Below are positions 53,001 through 63,242 of a stretch of DNA of 64,000 bases, piece by piece; positions within the stretch are counted from its first letter, which is position 1; each line of letters opens with the position of its first letter. Origin of the DNA: Acanthaster planci (Eukaryota > Echinodermata > Asteroidea > Valvatida > Acanthasteridae). The stretch is taken from the NCBI RefSeq assembly GCF_001949145.1, contig NW_019091364.1, positions 255,913 to 319,912 on the forward strand. Reading direction: 5' to 3'. The position numbers were made by a program, and so were the translations under genes. The notes under the pieces were generated by a model, which saw only the letters and a list, made by a program, of their open reading frames with translations, had not been told where the DNA came from and did not search any database.

Positions 53001-56000
53001 CAGTACCACATGTTCCCAATTTAGGAGTTTCCCTTCACCAACACTTTTCCTAGGTTTGAAGGTTTAATGTAATCAGCATCCATATTGACTTGAACAAGTC
53101 TAATGCAATCCAGGCTTTATCATTGTGTATGCATGAGTGAAGATCAAGGATCACTTATGGTGCGCCACACAACCAGACAGCTCCACCACTCCAGTGTAGG
53201 ATTGAGGAAGAACCCAGTTGGGGATTGCGTTACTTGGAAATTTCCTGAATTGTGTCCTGAGATAGTGATGGTGCATGTAGGGCTTGCTGGGGGATAAAAC
53301 AGACTGGTGATTCCTGTGACTGAGTTGTCATGGTTGATCTGGGACCAGGACGGAAAACAGCAATGGTAAGGGAAACCACTGCTCAATCAACTTGAATTCC
53401 TTGGTCAGGACTCTTCATAACCAAAATGGTATTGGATTACCTGAGTGTACTGGAAATGGAAGTGAAACTGATGGTGTTTATTCTGCCTACTGTGAGTGGC
53501 TTAGGATAACTTGAGAAATTATTTGCTCTATATGCAAGAGCACCAATACACATTAAGATTAGTGGAAAGAATTCTGTATACATGTATGGATGCCACTTGA
53601 CACCCTGTGCACAAACCCTACATGTATGAGACTGATCTGACAAATTCTGTGTGTTTTCTCACTAAACGACTTGGTATTTTCCCTCCTAAATTGAACTGTT
53701 TGCTTTCTGATGGCTAATACATGTAAGTAACTGTTGGGAATAATTACTGGTGTCCGTGTATATACATGTACATGTAATATGGAATTCTTCCCAAGGTTAT
53801 GGGAGTTATGGGAGTTATCTGCCTGTTATTCTGTCACACCTGTGTGAGTCAAACCATGCAAATATTTTGTTACAAATGCCAGCCTCACCAGTTACAGCCG
53901 TGACACTTCATGGTTTACTGGCCTTCTAGCGACAGATATTAACTGAATTAAAATGGAACTCTGATTAATTGGACTTTCATTTTCATTTTAAAATTACATG
54001 TAATTTTATTAACCCTTACAGTCCTGAACCTTCCAATTTAAATATTACACCCTAGGGAGTTACGCTCATTCTGTGTAGCCAAAAGTCAAGCTTTCATTTT
54101 GATTAATAATAAAAATTAACACCAAACTTGTAAAGGAAGTTTTTAAAAAGTGAATCCGCATCTTGCTATTTTTTAGTTCAATTTGGTTAAAATCTTGCAT
54201 TAATCACCACAGACTACATTCTATGAAAGAAGATCACCAATGATGAAGGGTACATGAACAGTGATAGAAACGTTTTCACTCTAGAAAAATGGATGCGTCC
54301 AATGAGTGTCAGCTGCATTGGTTTGGTGAAGTAGCTTGTTGTGTTAATACTTGACAGTAGGGGGCCCTACCATCTGTGATGACTACGTTGGAGCAAACAA
54401 TAAAAAATGAGACCAATTATTGATTAGTTGATCATTTAGACATCTGATATACAATGTACATGTATAGTGTAACTCTACTCATATCAGCCTTGCAGTGGGA
54501 CATTGTTTAAAAAGGAAAAAAAAAAATTGTAGTTGAATTTTTAGATTGTAATGGTAAAGCATTTTAGAGACTGAGAAGGTGTCAATATGCACTTCAGTAT
54601 TGTTAGACGCAATGCCACAAAAAATTGAATGTATTAATAATGTCAATAATGTTAATAATAAATTACTAATACATGTACATGTAATTCTGACAGAAAGTAT
54701 ACAAGTGAAATTTGTCAATGGTACAGAATTATAGAGGTTCACATTCATGTCAGATGCACCTTTACAGAACTTGGTTTCCTTTCTTTCTTTTTTTTGTTAA
54801 CACCATGCAGATTGAGAACCATAAACCCAAGGAACTCTAGTTATTACATCATCTTGGATTGAGATCACTGCATCGCCAAGAGTAGCAGCCATGGAGAATG
54901 GATTGACAACCTCTTCAACCCTGCACAGCACCCGCCAACAATTCCGTCAGAAGTTTCTATCCTGTCCTCGTTGCCGACAGCCCTATGATGACCAGACCAG
55001 GGTTCCCAAGAGCCTACCTTGTCTCCATACTCTCTGCATCCACTGCTTGTCATCCTTCGTCAATGGCAGGACAGAGTTTCCCTGTCCACTCTGCCATGTG
55101 TCCACTCGCATTCCGTCCAGTGGCATGTCTTCCTTCCCAACCAACTTCAACGTCAAGAAGCTACGGGAGTATTTGGCCATGGATGAGATCCCCGACAGTA
55201 AGTTTGGTGGCGCTTTTGTCTGTGAAGGCTGTGACAAGCACGAGAGGGCACTTGTCTGCTGTGCCAACTGCGTACGCTACCTATGCAGGGAGTGTTTGAT
55301 TACTCATCAATATGCCAACGGCTTCCATGACCACCACGTCAATGTCCTTACAGATCTGACTGATGATCAGGAAGCACAGCTTCAGCGACGTCGCCTGTTC
55401 TGTTCAATCCACAACCGCCAGGCACTGACTCTATTCTGTGAGAAATGCAACGTAGCTGTCTGTCAGGTGTGCTCCAATCTATCCCACATTGACAACGGAC
55501 ACCGGCTGGTAGATCTGGGGTCTGTGATTGATGATCAGCGGCGTGAGCTGGGTCACCTGATGGGTAAGTGTCTCATGCAACAGAAGCCTCTTGAGACACT
55601 CCTTGGGAATATCATCACAGAGATGGGGAAGCTGACAGCCAATGCGAAGATGACTGACAAGGACATTCGTGACTTCTTTGCTGAGAGGCGGCGTGACTTG
55701 GACAAGCGTGAGGAGGACTTGATTAAGGCAACTTGGACTGTACATGATAAGATGGCATCCGCCTTGAAGGAGCAGAAGGATGCTGCCGAGACAACACTGG
55801 CTGCCATCATGGCTACAGGGGAGTTCACAGAGACAGCCATTCTAAATCGTAACCCTGTTGAGACTGCTCGAGCATGGCAGAAGCTGAAACCGACCCTGAC
55901 TGAGATTAACAATCGAATCTTCCACTCCAAGCCAGTTGCAAACAGTCTGATTGAATTCCGTTACCAGCACAATGCAGCTGAGATGCAGTACCAGCTCAGC

Positions 56001-59000
56001 CTACGAGAACTTGGAAAGATCTACACCAACAAAATCGCCCCTTTCCAGACTGAACTGAAAGTGTACCCTGCTTTTGTGGACCAGGAGTGCAAAGTGGGCC
56101 TTGCAACGGTAAACCTTGATGGGGAAAAAAGTACACAGGGCGGTGCCCTTGTGCAAGCAGAGCTCAAATCTCCAGAGGGGAGCCCAATGACCTGTGACCT
56201 GCAAGACAACATGGATGGAAGCTATCACATCGTGTACTCCCCAACTACGGCAGGGTACCACGAAATGCTGATATCCGTGTCCAAGGAACCGATGCATAAT
56301 GAACCAATCAGAATTCTTGTCTTGGAGTTGCACACTGATATCCAACCTGGCATTGTCAGTGAGGACTGTGTGATTCGCTTGCATGCAACTGACGGCAAAG
56401 GTAATCCAGAACCCATCCCCAAAGAAATGAACATTGATATCTGCTTAAGGGATCCGATGACCTACGAAACAGAAACAGAGGAACAATTTGTAGATGATGG
56501 TTCCTATGAGATCAAGTTCCTTCCAAGAATCGTTGGAGATCATTATCTGATTATCTCCCTTGATGGCACACCTCTGCGAGGTCCCTGCCTTGTCGTCTCT
56601 GTGCACAAAGTCTTTGAATGCATCTCTAAGGATGAGGAGATTCTTCTTGAGGATGTGTCTGGTATTGCCATTTGTTCCAAGGGAAATATTTACCTTGCAG
56701 ATACCTTCAAGAACCAAGAAATTGTGAAACTAGATGGTGATGGAATGTTCTTGGATACATTCAATGTCTCTTACAAGAACTACGCCTTGTTGACCATTGA
56801 CCTGGAGGACAAACTGACGCTGTTCTTCTTGAATCGCAAGTGTGTCTCGACCTACAGCACAGATGGAAAGTTTGTACGCCGCTTCCAGGCCAACGAAGTC
56901 AAGAACATCACTAGTATTGCTGTCAACTCACGTGGAGACACACTACTCCTGGACTGCGTGGAGTGCTGCGTCTTCATGTTTGATGAAAGGGTTTCCAGAT
57001 CCAGAGGATTGGCAGCCAGGGATGCGGTAGAGGCCAGCTCAACTTCCCCATTAGTCTGTGCGTGGACAAGTTCAACAACATGTACATCAGTGACAAGGGC
57101 AACCAGTGTGTGGTCCGTGTCAACCAGGATGGTAAGTACTTGAAACAATTTGGTGACCGGGACAGCCTTATGCATCCAGGCTCCGTTTGTGTCACCAAGG
57201 ACGGTTACCTCCTGGTTCATGATGAGAGATTGGCACAGGTTGTACATGTCTTCACCCACCGATCTAGTGACATTGTCCGATCAGTGGAAGTGCACGGAAT
57301 TGTTGGATTCCAAGAAGCCATGGCAATCACGACAGATGGCTGCTTCATCAAGGTTGATCACAAGGGAAACTGTCTCAGAAAATACAGCTTCAGATAAGGA
57401 ATCTTGATGCCTCATCTTGTGAATCACAATGTAGTGAGTTGGCAGTAAAAGAGCCAGTGGTAAATTGAACAGCAAAGTAATAAGAAATATCTTAAAGTTC
57501 CTTATCCTGGATGTGCTTCAATCGTTTTGTAAACAATATGTACGGTTTACAGCGTTCCAAGAAATAATTGTATTTATGTTAAATGTAGTAGTATGGTTCC
57601 TTGTATTGTCAGTAACAGTGTACTAGATTGTTCTATTGATTAGTTTTCAAAAGAAGTGAAAGAAAAATAAAAGGAAATAATTTCTATGTTAAATATTCTG
57701 TAAAGCATGTGCAAAAGCGAGAGAAATAACCGCTCTTCCAAAGACCAAAGAGGTTTTGAAGTGCATTAAACTTTGTAATACATGTAATTGATGTGTGAAG
57801 TCTTTATCTCCAGAGGGGATAATTTTTTTAAAATTTAAAAATCAGAAAAAAAGCAGCGAGAGATTTGAAGGTGACTTATGATTGTGCCAGCAAAAACAGT
57901 CATCAATCACTCAGACAGCCCCCCATGTATGCCAGTACAGTACATGTATAAATCTATACGCCTACGTACATGTACATGTACACAGAATGCATGCAAAACA
58001 GACAATACCACAGTACATGTAAGTTGTATGCAGTAAAACTATGAAGCATAAATATGGCCAGGAAATTAATGGTCCGTGTCGGGGACCCTGGGTGGTCGGA
58101 TTATTGCCAGTGTCAGGCGACATCTGACAGTACCATTGTGTGCAATGGGTGAGATTAACACAGTCTGTTGAGTGTGGGCCACGTACACCACAGACACTGT
58201 GCCAGTTTTGTACACGTATGTGCTTCATCAGACATTGCACAGTGAATAAATTTGTGACATCGTGGAATTTTTGATTTTCTTTTGTATGAGGGAAGTGAGT
58301 GTGCGTTTGTAAAGCCTTTATATCCGTGCTTAAAAAGAAAAAAGGAAAAACGGTGTAAAAAGGGACAAATTAATATATCATCAAGAAATATTACTGATTA
58401 ACAAGGCAACTGTATTGATCATTTACATGTACATAGCATGAATTTCATAGTCTGAGTGGCATGTCTGTACATATTTATGAATTTCAGGGCTAGTATGTAT
58501 GTGTATATCATGAAATCTGCTGTAAGCACTATTTATTTTTTCCAAGTTGGATCTAGCTTGTATAAAACTTCCTCCATGACAAAACTAATGTTCATTATTT
58601 TTGTATTTCGTCTCATACAGGTGCATGTAGATAATGTAATAGCCACAATGGACAAAAAATGAACTAGTAGATTAGAATGCACTCTACTCGTTAAAGAGTT
58701 CAAATGTTAATTTGAATGCAAGTTGGTGTATACTGCATTCCTAGGTACCAGCACCATTTTGCCTCCAGGATAGAAGTCGACAAGGACACTTTGACAGGGG
58801 CCCATGTACATGTATAGGTCATACCATGTGTGTGTTCCCTGTGTGTACTATCAAGCATCAGTGCATTGAAACTGTGACAATGTGAAATGAAACAAAGTCC
58901 CAAAAGTATGCGCCCCACAAGCAGGCTTTGGATAGCCAATCTTGAAGGGCCCTTGATGTAATCCCAGGATATAATCAAGTAGATGTACATGTAGAGTTTT

Positions 59001-62000
59001 CATTTCGATAACTTCCATTTTTTGGGGGGGGTTTACTCGTATGTGTACAAGTAATTTTCTGATACTCGTCAAATACAAACATAATACAGAAAATTGGATG
59101 TTCGAACTCATTGTGTGAACACGGTCCCACTGTACCAGGTTTTAATGCTGGGGATAGAGTAGGAAAAAAGGGGTGAAGCAGGTGGCCAGTGAGCAATGGT
59201 GGGGGGGTGTACATGTACTCGTAACCTTTATAAGGTGACCAAACAAAATTGTATAAAAACTTGATGTCAGCACATTGTACACCAGTGGGAATGGTCATGT
59301 TCATGAACACATCTTCTAATCAATGATATTAAATGTTTTATTATGACCATTTACATTTCTATAAATGTTGATCCTTAATGCTATGTACCAGAGTGTGGCA
59401 TGTAAGCACTTTGCAGCACGGCAATATACAAAGTCACTTGGTAGTGTTTACAAAATCTGCTTTGAAAAATACCATCTGTTTAAGAAATCTCAGAAACTGA
59501 TAATTTGAATGTGGACCATTACCACACGAACAGGTTTACCAACAACACAGTTATCTACCGGTATTTCTGTCAATACAATACACGAATAGCTCAAATGACC
59601 CTTTGTGAAAACAATGTTAAATGTCACAATATTGGACAATCAAAGCAAGGAATGCATGTGGCACACATAACCCTCTCTACATGTACGTACATTGTACCAT
59701 GACATGCATGAACGAATCATCCAAGACAGTGTTTATGTACCCCGTATATCGAACCCTGACAGCCTAATCCATTTCAGCAAGATTCCATGACCAACTTTAG
59801 AATTCAGTAAGTTGGACACTGTTCATTGATTATAAATATAAAAACACCCAAACAAACAAATCTAATGTTCGTATTGCATGAACTTGACTTTGTAGCTCTC
59901 TGACCAAGCAAAACACGACTCAATATTGTATACATATATGTATCATTATTGTACTGCATGCAACGTGAATTAAACACTGAATTACTATCACAAGGAAGGG
60001 TGAGTGGTGATCTTTTTCTATTTTATATTTTCTCCCTAAAGTCAGTGCCAGCTTAGCGTGTTGTAATGTTCAAATCCTCTGACTGTAAATGCATAAAATT
60101 TATGCTGAAAAAAAAAAATCAAGACTGAAAGTAATGTGAAAAAGAATCAATGCATACCTGCCGCTTGGGGGCGTGCCCCACCCCCTCTTCGGTTACCATG
60201 ACGAGGCCTGCCTCGGGTGTGAGGTGACATAAGGTATAGTCCCTGGACTACCCGGTTGACATCGTGTAGGGAGAATGTGTAGTGAGGGTTGACAGGAGTG
60301 GGAACCAGTCTGGACTTGATGGCTGAGTGAAGGTCTTGTGTAGCAACCAGCAAGGCCTGGAAGGAAAGGGAAAGTAAAAGGGTCAAAGTTGGAAACAAGA
60401 AGAAGTCCAGATTTATAAAAAGTTTGCTTAAAATGATAGTACTTCCAGTCTCAGATATGTCCAATCTCTGAATCATGAGGGTAAAATGTAAGTAGTGTTA
60501 GGAAGGACATATGGACAGATATCTCATGTGTACACGTATTAGATTAAAACATGTATACTCAAAATAGGCAATTAAAACTCCTAGAGAGTTGCGATATCAA
60601 TGAGATAATCAATACTGATCACACAATTTTATTACATGTACTTCTTAATCAGTACTTGACGGTGATAATGCACAACCCTTGAACACATTGCGTTTTTAAC
60701 TGGAGGTGAAAAAGGGTTTTGAATCATAGCCAACTTGTCCACCATAAGACGTACGTAACTGATGTAAGTGACAGAAGATGTATGCAGATGAATCCTTTGT
60801 CTACTAGTCTTACCTGTGCCATCTCAGGGTGATGAGCCAGTGAGTATGCTGGAAACTCCTCCAACCATCCTTGCAGGTTAGGTCTATGCAGAGCATCCAT
60901 CGCCCCTGACCCCAAGGGGAAGAAGGACAGAACACAGAACAGACGAGCTAGGCGTGGGGATAGCGGATGACATGCTGTCCCACTACCAGTTCCTCGGGTG
61001 CCTGGTGGGGAACAGGCTGCTAAGAAATTGGCATCCTCTAAAGCCTGGAAGAAAAGACGCTGTCTGTCATAGACTCCACGATGGATCATGAGTTGACGGA
61101 GGACATCATTGCAAGGCAGACAACCTGAGGAAATTTTTTAAAAAATTATTTCACAAGAATCAGAAAATATAAGATTATTTGTTTTCAAAGGGACAAATTC
61201 ATGTCCAAAAACAAGAAATACTACTCGGGCAAATTGGGTTGAAAATGGATTGATGACAGCGAGCAGAAAATTCAAGATAATGACAAGATAATAACCTGTC
61301 TTGTTATCCATCCTGGCACAATTCAAATCATCCAGAAAAAAGAGGTGGCTGGAACTGGATTTCTGTTGCCGACCGCCCGTAGCAACAGCAGCCATGGCAA
61401 TGCTACGTGGGCGGAGCTTACTGATGATGGCATCTTCAAACGATTGACAGCTGAAGCCAGGAGAGAGATTGGTCTTGAGGAAATAATGCTTGGGATGTAC
61501 CAGGTTCTGGAAACAAGACAGAGGGTGAATTTAATGAAAGTTATAATCATTTGTGTTTACATCCATCTGTAGGTACAGACAAGTGATTCTTTATCTAAAT
61601 ATCCTCCTACCTGCATAAGTGCTGTCTTGCCAACACCAGGTGGACCAGTCAGAAGAACTGGAAAGTTAGAGCTGACAAGAAGGTCTATGATGTTGAAATA
61701 TCTCTCCACCTGAGGACCAATAAATAGCGTGTCATAGCAACCTAGTAAACTCAACAACATATTTTTCATTCAGGATTTTTGAGGGTGGCAGTTGGGTGAT
61801 GGGACTTGCAAAATGCCAAAATGGAAGAGAAGTATTACGAAATAATGAGCCATTCAAATGCAGCAAGATTTGACTGGCCTGACCTCAGGGATGATGGTGT
61901 AGCCAGAGGGTAGCGTCTTAGCTTTTTCCTGAGTCCTATCTCCCCAGGGAACCAACACACCGTGATGAGGGTCGATGCAGTAGTCATAAACACTGCCCTC

Positions 62001-63242
62001 TACTGGTAGATGGATATCAAAGCTAGCCCTTGAGAGGATCTCTCGTGCAAACTGGTCAAAAGCTCCTGCATATCTGTTACAAAATGATTACATTGAAGAA
62101 ACATTGACAAAAGGTCTGCACGGCCAATGCTGAAGGTTACTTCTTTGCTTAATACGTGTACAGGAGGCAAACAAAGGCATTTCTATATCTTAGATGAAAG
62201 GCACATGCCGCTTGACACATGCAAAAAGTCACTCCTTGTCTACAAATCCTGGGTGCTGTGAGGGGGTAAGGGGGTGTCCGCTCCCCCACCCATGAAAAAA
62301 ATTAAAGGAAAAGTGGGGAAAAAGTGAAAGAAATGACAAACAGAGATATAAAGGGATGCAAAGTAACCAATTTGCTTGAAAACCTCAAACTGACCCCCTA
62401 CAGCCATTAATTGTTTCCATTATTTCTCTCAGCTGATTAGCGCTTTGCCCTTTCCTCTGGACATTTTTTTCCCTTGAAAAAAGTGGTTTGCCCCTCTCCT
62501 AAAAAAAAGTTGCTGACACCCATGATACAAATGTTGAAGTCTGCTGAGCTTATTTCAAACTAACATTCACACAACAGAATGTAGACCAATATAGTGCCTG
62601 ATTTCAAGACGTTTAAGTCTTCATTGCTGAAAGAGCAACTATGCATAAACTCATTAGCAGCTAGTGCTACAAACACCTATCAAAGCCATCCTGACATCCA
62701 TGGACTGACCTGTGATGCAGGTGGCCACCAAACCCCCAGATGTAACTGAAGGCAAACATGGACAGGAGCAAGGTGGTAGGGTTAGGTTGTCCTGAGACGT
62801 CTCTGGTGTGACCCATGGCTGTTGCTGATTGGTTGAGGGTGGGTGATGGGGTAGGTCTACCATCTGTTAACAGAACATAAGATACAGGGCTTCAGAATGT
62901 ACATGAACAACTTCTAATATTATTAAAGTGTGAATCTCCAAAATATGAGCATATCGGGAGACGGCAATCTCAGTGGTTCAGAACATCAACTTTACAGACA
63001 AATTCTTACCTGAAATTGGGCTGCTGCTATCAGACCCCTCTTCTTCCTGGAGGAGAAATTTGTCGCACAGTGCTGACAGGATGCGAAGGAATGAGGAGAC
63101 CTCATGGATACCACTGACGATGCGTTGCTTAGCAACGGCAGATACAGGAAGGTCTGCAGAGAGAGCTGGCTGGCAGCGGCGAGAAAGGAAGTTGATGGTG
63201 GGGCCTAGGGTTTCATCGATGAGGGTGGTCAGCATCTGAAGG
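32834..63242 (-). CDS. DNHD1: Dynein heavy chain domain-containing protein 1-like (partial, 5' end outside window)
   Basis: Forty-two exons, all with GT-AG introns and matching phase, give about 2,745 codons. They cover late AAA2, AAA3, AAA4, the stalk with its microtubule-binding tip, AAA5, AAA6 and the C-terminal domain. The 5' part (tail, linker, AAA1 and early AAA2) lies beyond 64000. AAA3 keeps a Walker A (GPPGVGKT) and Walker B (LFFLDDLN). AAA4 has lost both: the P-loop position reads GLTYGMARSPL. Long Ser/Pro/acidic insertions lie between AAA3 and AAA4, in AAA5 and in AAA6. This divergence fits DNHD1 better than an axonemal DNAH motor. Mammalian DNHD1 is connected with sperm flagellum formation. 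An axonemal or inner-arm DNAH is the alternative. At least one exon is missing in the N gap. Exon groups are given in the next five entries. Confidence 0.8.
38249..38271. repeat. Short palindrome in a DNHD1-like intron
   Basis: ATAACATTCCA and its exact inverse TGGAATGTTAT flank a single C. A related palindrome, GCATTCCAACTTGGAATGC, lies in another intron of the same gene at 40161-40179. Several ATTCC/GGAAT motifs surround both, so they may be remnants of one repeat family. Confidence 0.6.
38455..41981 (-). CDS. DNHD1: DNHD1-like exons: AAA5 and AAA5-AAA6 region, interrupted by the N gap
   Basis: Visible exons: 41981-41907, then the gap 41002-41750, then 40886-40656, 40456-40297, 39990-39584, 39330-39146 and 39012-38455. 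The exon before the gap ends in phase 0, but the exon after it must be entered in phase 1, so at least one exon of length 3n+1 is missing. AAA5 is recognised by GRQRQWPLLIDPDDQVVTWV, then AMLLGVAVVVSHLERKALGG and REYGYRPSFCLYLCSSVPLE. The last two exons carry LTDRLLKHIMLIERPEF, DILNKTLGLPHSILDEP and FVRWFQSTVTS. The 160-nt exon encodes an acidic insertion (NELDDLDDSLSRE) absent from ordinary dyneins. Confidence 0.83.
40895..40960. repeat. 23-bp tandem repeat, three copies, at a splice acceptor and N-gap edge
   Basis: GAGAGAATGTTGCAACATTA starts at 40895, 40918 and 40941 (period 23; the third copy has one C-to-T change). Each copy contains the palindrome AATGTTGCAACATT. On the minus strand the units provide CT-rich tracts directly upstream of the exon acceptor at 40886. 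The assembly gap starts 41 bp beyond the array. Confidence 0.9.
41002..41750. other. Assembly gap, 749 N
   Basis: A run of unresolved bases inside the DNHD1-like gene. The phase mismatch of the flanking exons shows that coding sequence is lost here. Long open frames reported through the N run are artefacts. Confidence 0.99.
42268..46220 (-). CDS. DNHD1: DNHD1-like exons: degenerate AAA4, stalk coiled coils and microtubule-binding domain
   Basis: Ten exons: 46220-45953, 45811-45641, 45518-45358, 44958-44755, 44486-44316, 44011-43916, 43659-43514, 43319-43046, 42874-42752 and 42543-42268. The first three are AAA4: LTRVAAFAARCKFF without a P-loop, TCPDLYTKEELDNI, VIANLHVVVCID, and FPALLNTCCCVDIYRPWSHE. 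The fourth has FFSPLTYIEFIDLFKNL at the base of the stalk. The fifth and sixth are coiled coil 1. The seventh and eighth form the microtubule-binding tip (EPPQAVVKVVSALCLMF; SKAAASLCLWVHAVYAY). The eighth to tenth are coiled coil 2 and the return to the ring (DALLAAACVCYQGPLDQASR). The order and spacing of these blocks match the dynein motor throughout. Confidence 0.87.
43715..43795 (-). mobile_element. tRNA-derived SINE fragment
   Basis: Read on the minus strand, TTTAATTGGTAGAACACTGG resembles a tRNA A-box region. About 20 nt later GGTTCAAATCCCTGC is a good Pol III B box. The spacing matches a tRNA head, but pairing of an acceptor stem is not clear, so I call it a SINE remnant and not a tRNA gene. 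It lies in the 256-bp DNHD1-like intron between the exons ending at 43916 and starting at 43659. Confidence 0.55.
46582..51699 (-). CDS. DNHD1: DNHD1-like exons: AAA3 lid, long AAA3-AAA4 linker, start of AAA4
   Basis: Eight exons: 51699-51559, 51232-51123, 48986-48896, 48438-48355, 48173-48114, 47819-47548, 47088-47010 and 46724-46582. The first has TVVRLWCHEATRTYYDRVV, the conserved end of AAA3. The last has VEYTESQLFEGLQRIL and MELVFFKEAMRHVAKLTRVF, the AAA4 entry. Between them lie about 230 residues, against a few tens in ordinary dyneins. They are acidic or Ser/Thr/Pro-rich (for example PSTPPVITTHQPTPPPKSSQ). The 84-nt and 60-nt exons are in phase 1 at both ends and could be skipped without a frameshift. 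A 2.1-kb intron (48987-51122) separates the second and third exons. Confidence 0.82.
48987..51122 (-). other. DNHD1-like intron of 2.1 kb, no gene seen
   Basis: Both flanking exons are in phase 0, so no coding exon is required here. The sequence is AT-rich with an ACATGT microsatellite at about 49861-49888. No RNA gene or element with clear ends was found. Confidence 0.55.
54891..57397 (+). CDS. TRIM-NHL E3 ubiquitin ligase-like protein, intronless, with one frameshift
   Basis: The ATG at 54891 has a strong context (GCAGCCATGG). In order, the protein has a C3HC4 RING finger (Cys25, Cys28, Cys44, His46, Cys49, Cys52, Cys65, Cys68), B-box 1 (from Cys111), B-box 2 (Cys171 to His204), a coiled coil (about 210-380), two filamin/Ig-like repeats (about 385-475 and 484-573) and NHL beta-propeller repeats. 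The frame breaks after residue 699 near 56986-56994. The remaining NHL blades (QLNFPISLCVDKFNNMYISD and onward) continue in another frame to TAA at 57395-57397. With one extra base in that stretch the protein would be about 835 residues. TRIM-NHL proteins are RING ubiquitin ligases and often RNA- or cargo-binding regulators. It lies antisense inside a dynein intron. Orthology to TRIM2/3, TRIM56 or TRIM71 cannot be settled here. Confidence 0.88.
57666..57671 (+). promoter_or_regulatory. Candidate polyadenylation signal of the TRIM gene
   Basis: Plus-strand AATAAA about 270 nt past the TAA stop at 57395-57397. It is canonical and well placed for a short 3' UTR. Confidence 0.5.
60158..63242 (-). 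CDS. DNHD1: DNHD1-like exons: end of AAA2 and AAA3 core
   Basis: Seven exons: 63242-63010, 62863-62710, 62073-61884, 61709-61611, 61506-61296, 61124-60814 and 60356-60158. The second and third hold the AAA2 sequence FAFSYIWGFGGHLHHRYAG, the dynein FxxSxIWxxG...F pattern, then GSVYDYCID and LVPWGD. The fourth starts VERYFNIIDLL and has the AAA3 Walker A GPPGVGKT. The fifth has Walker B (LFFLDDLN). The sixth has VLRQLMIHRGVYDR and LAACSPPGT (sensor region) and the seventh has HYTFSLHDVNRVVQGLYL. The first exon can start at 63242 or 63235 because two AG acceptors are 7 nt apart; the missing upstream exon decides which. The seventh exon ends in a basic Arg/Gly-rich stretch (GRPRHGNRRGGGARP), unusual for a motor. 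Confidence 0.85.
62261..62520. repeat. Possible dispersed repeat in a DNHD1-like intron
   Basis: G-runs and C-runs around GTGTCCGCTCCCCC, then A-rich stretches and TTGCTGACACCCATG, resemble a dispersed low-copy repeat. The boundaries are not clear and the family is unknown. Confidence 0.25.

Larger units (their letters stand above)
51700..60157 (-). other. DNHD1-like intron of 8.5 kb hosting the antisense TRIM gene
   Basis: The exons on either side join in phase 1 (60356-60158 and 51699-51559), so this is one intron. Apart from the TRIM gene (54891-57397) and its likely UTRs it contains no coding sequence I can support. ACATGTA-type microsatellites are frequent on both sides of the TRIM gene, at about 52533, 53763, 54671, 57967 and 58803. 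Confidence 0.6.
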
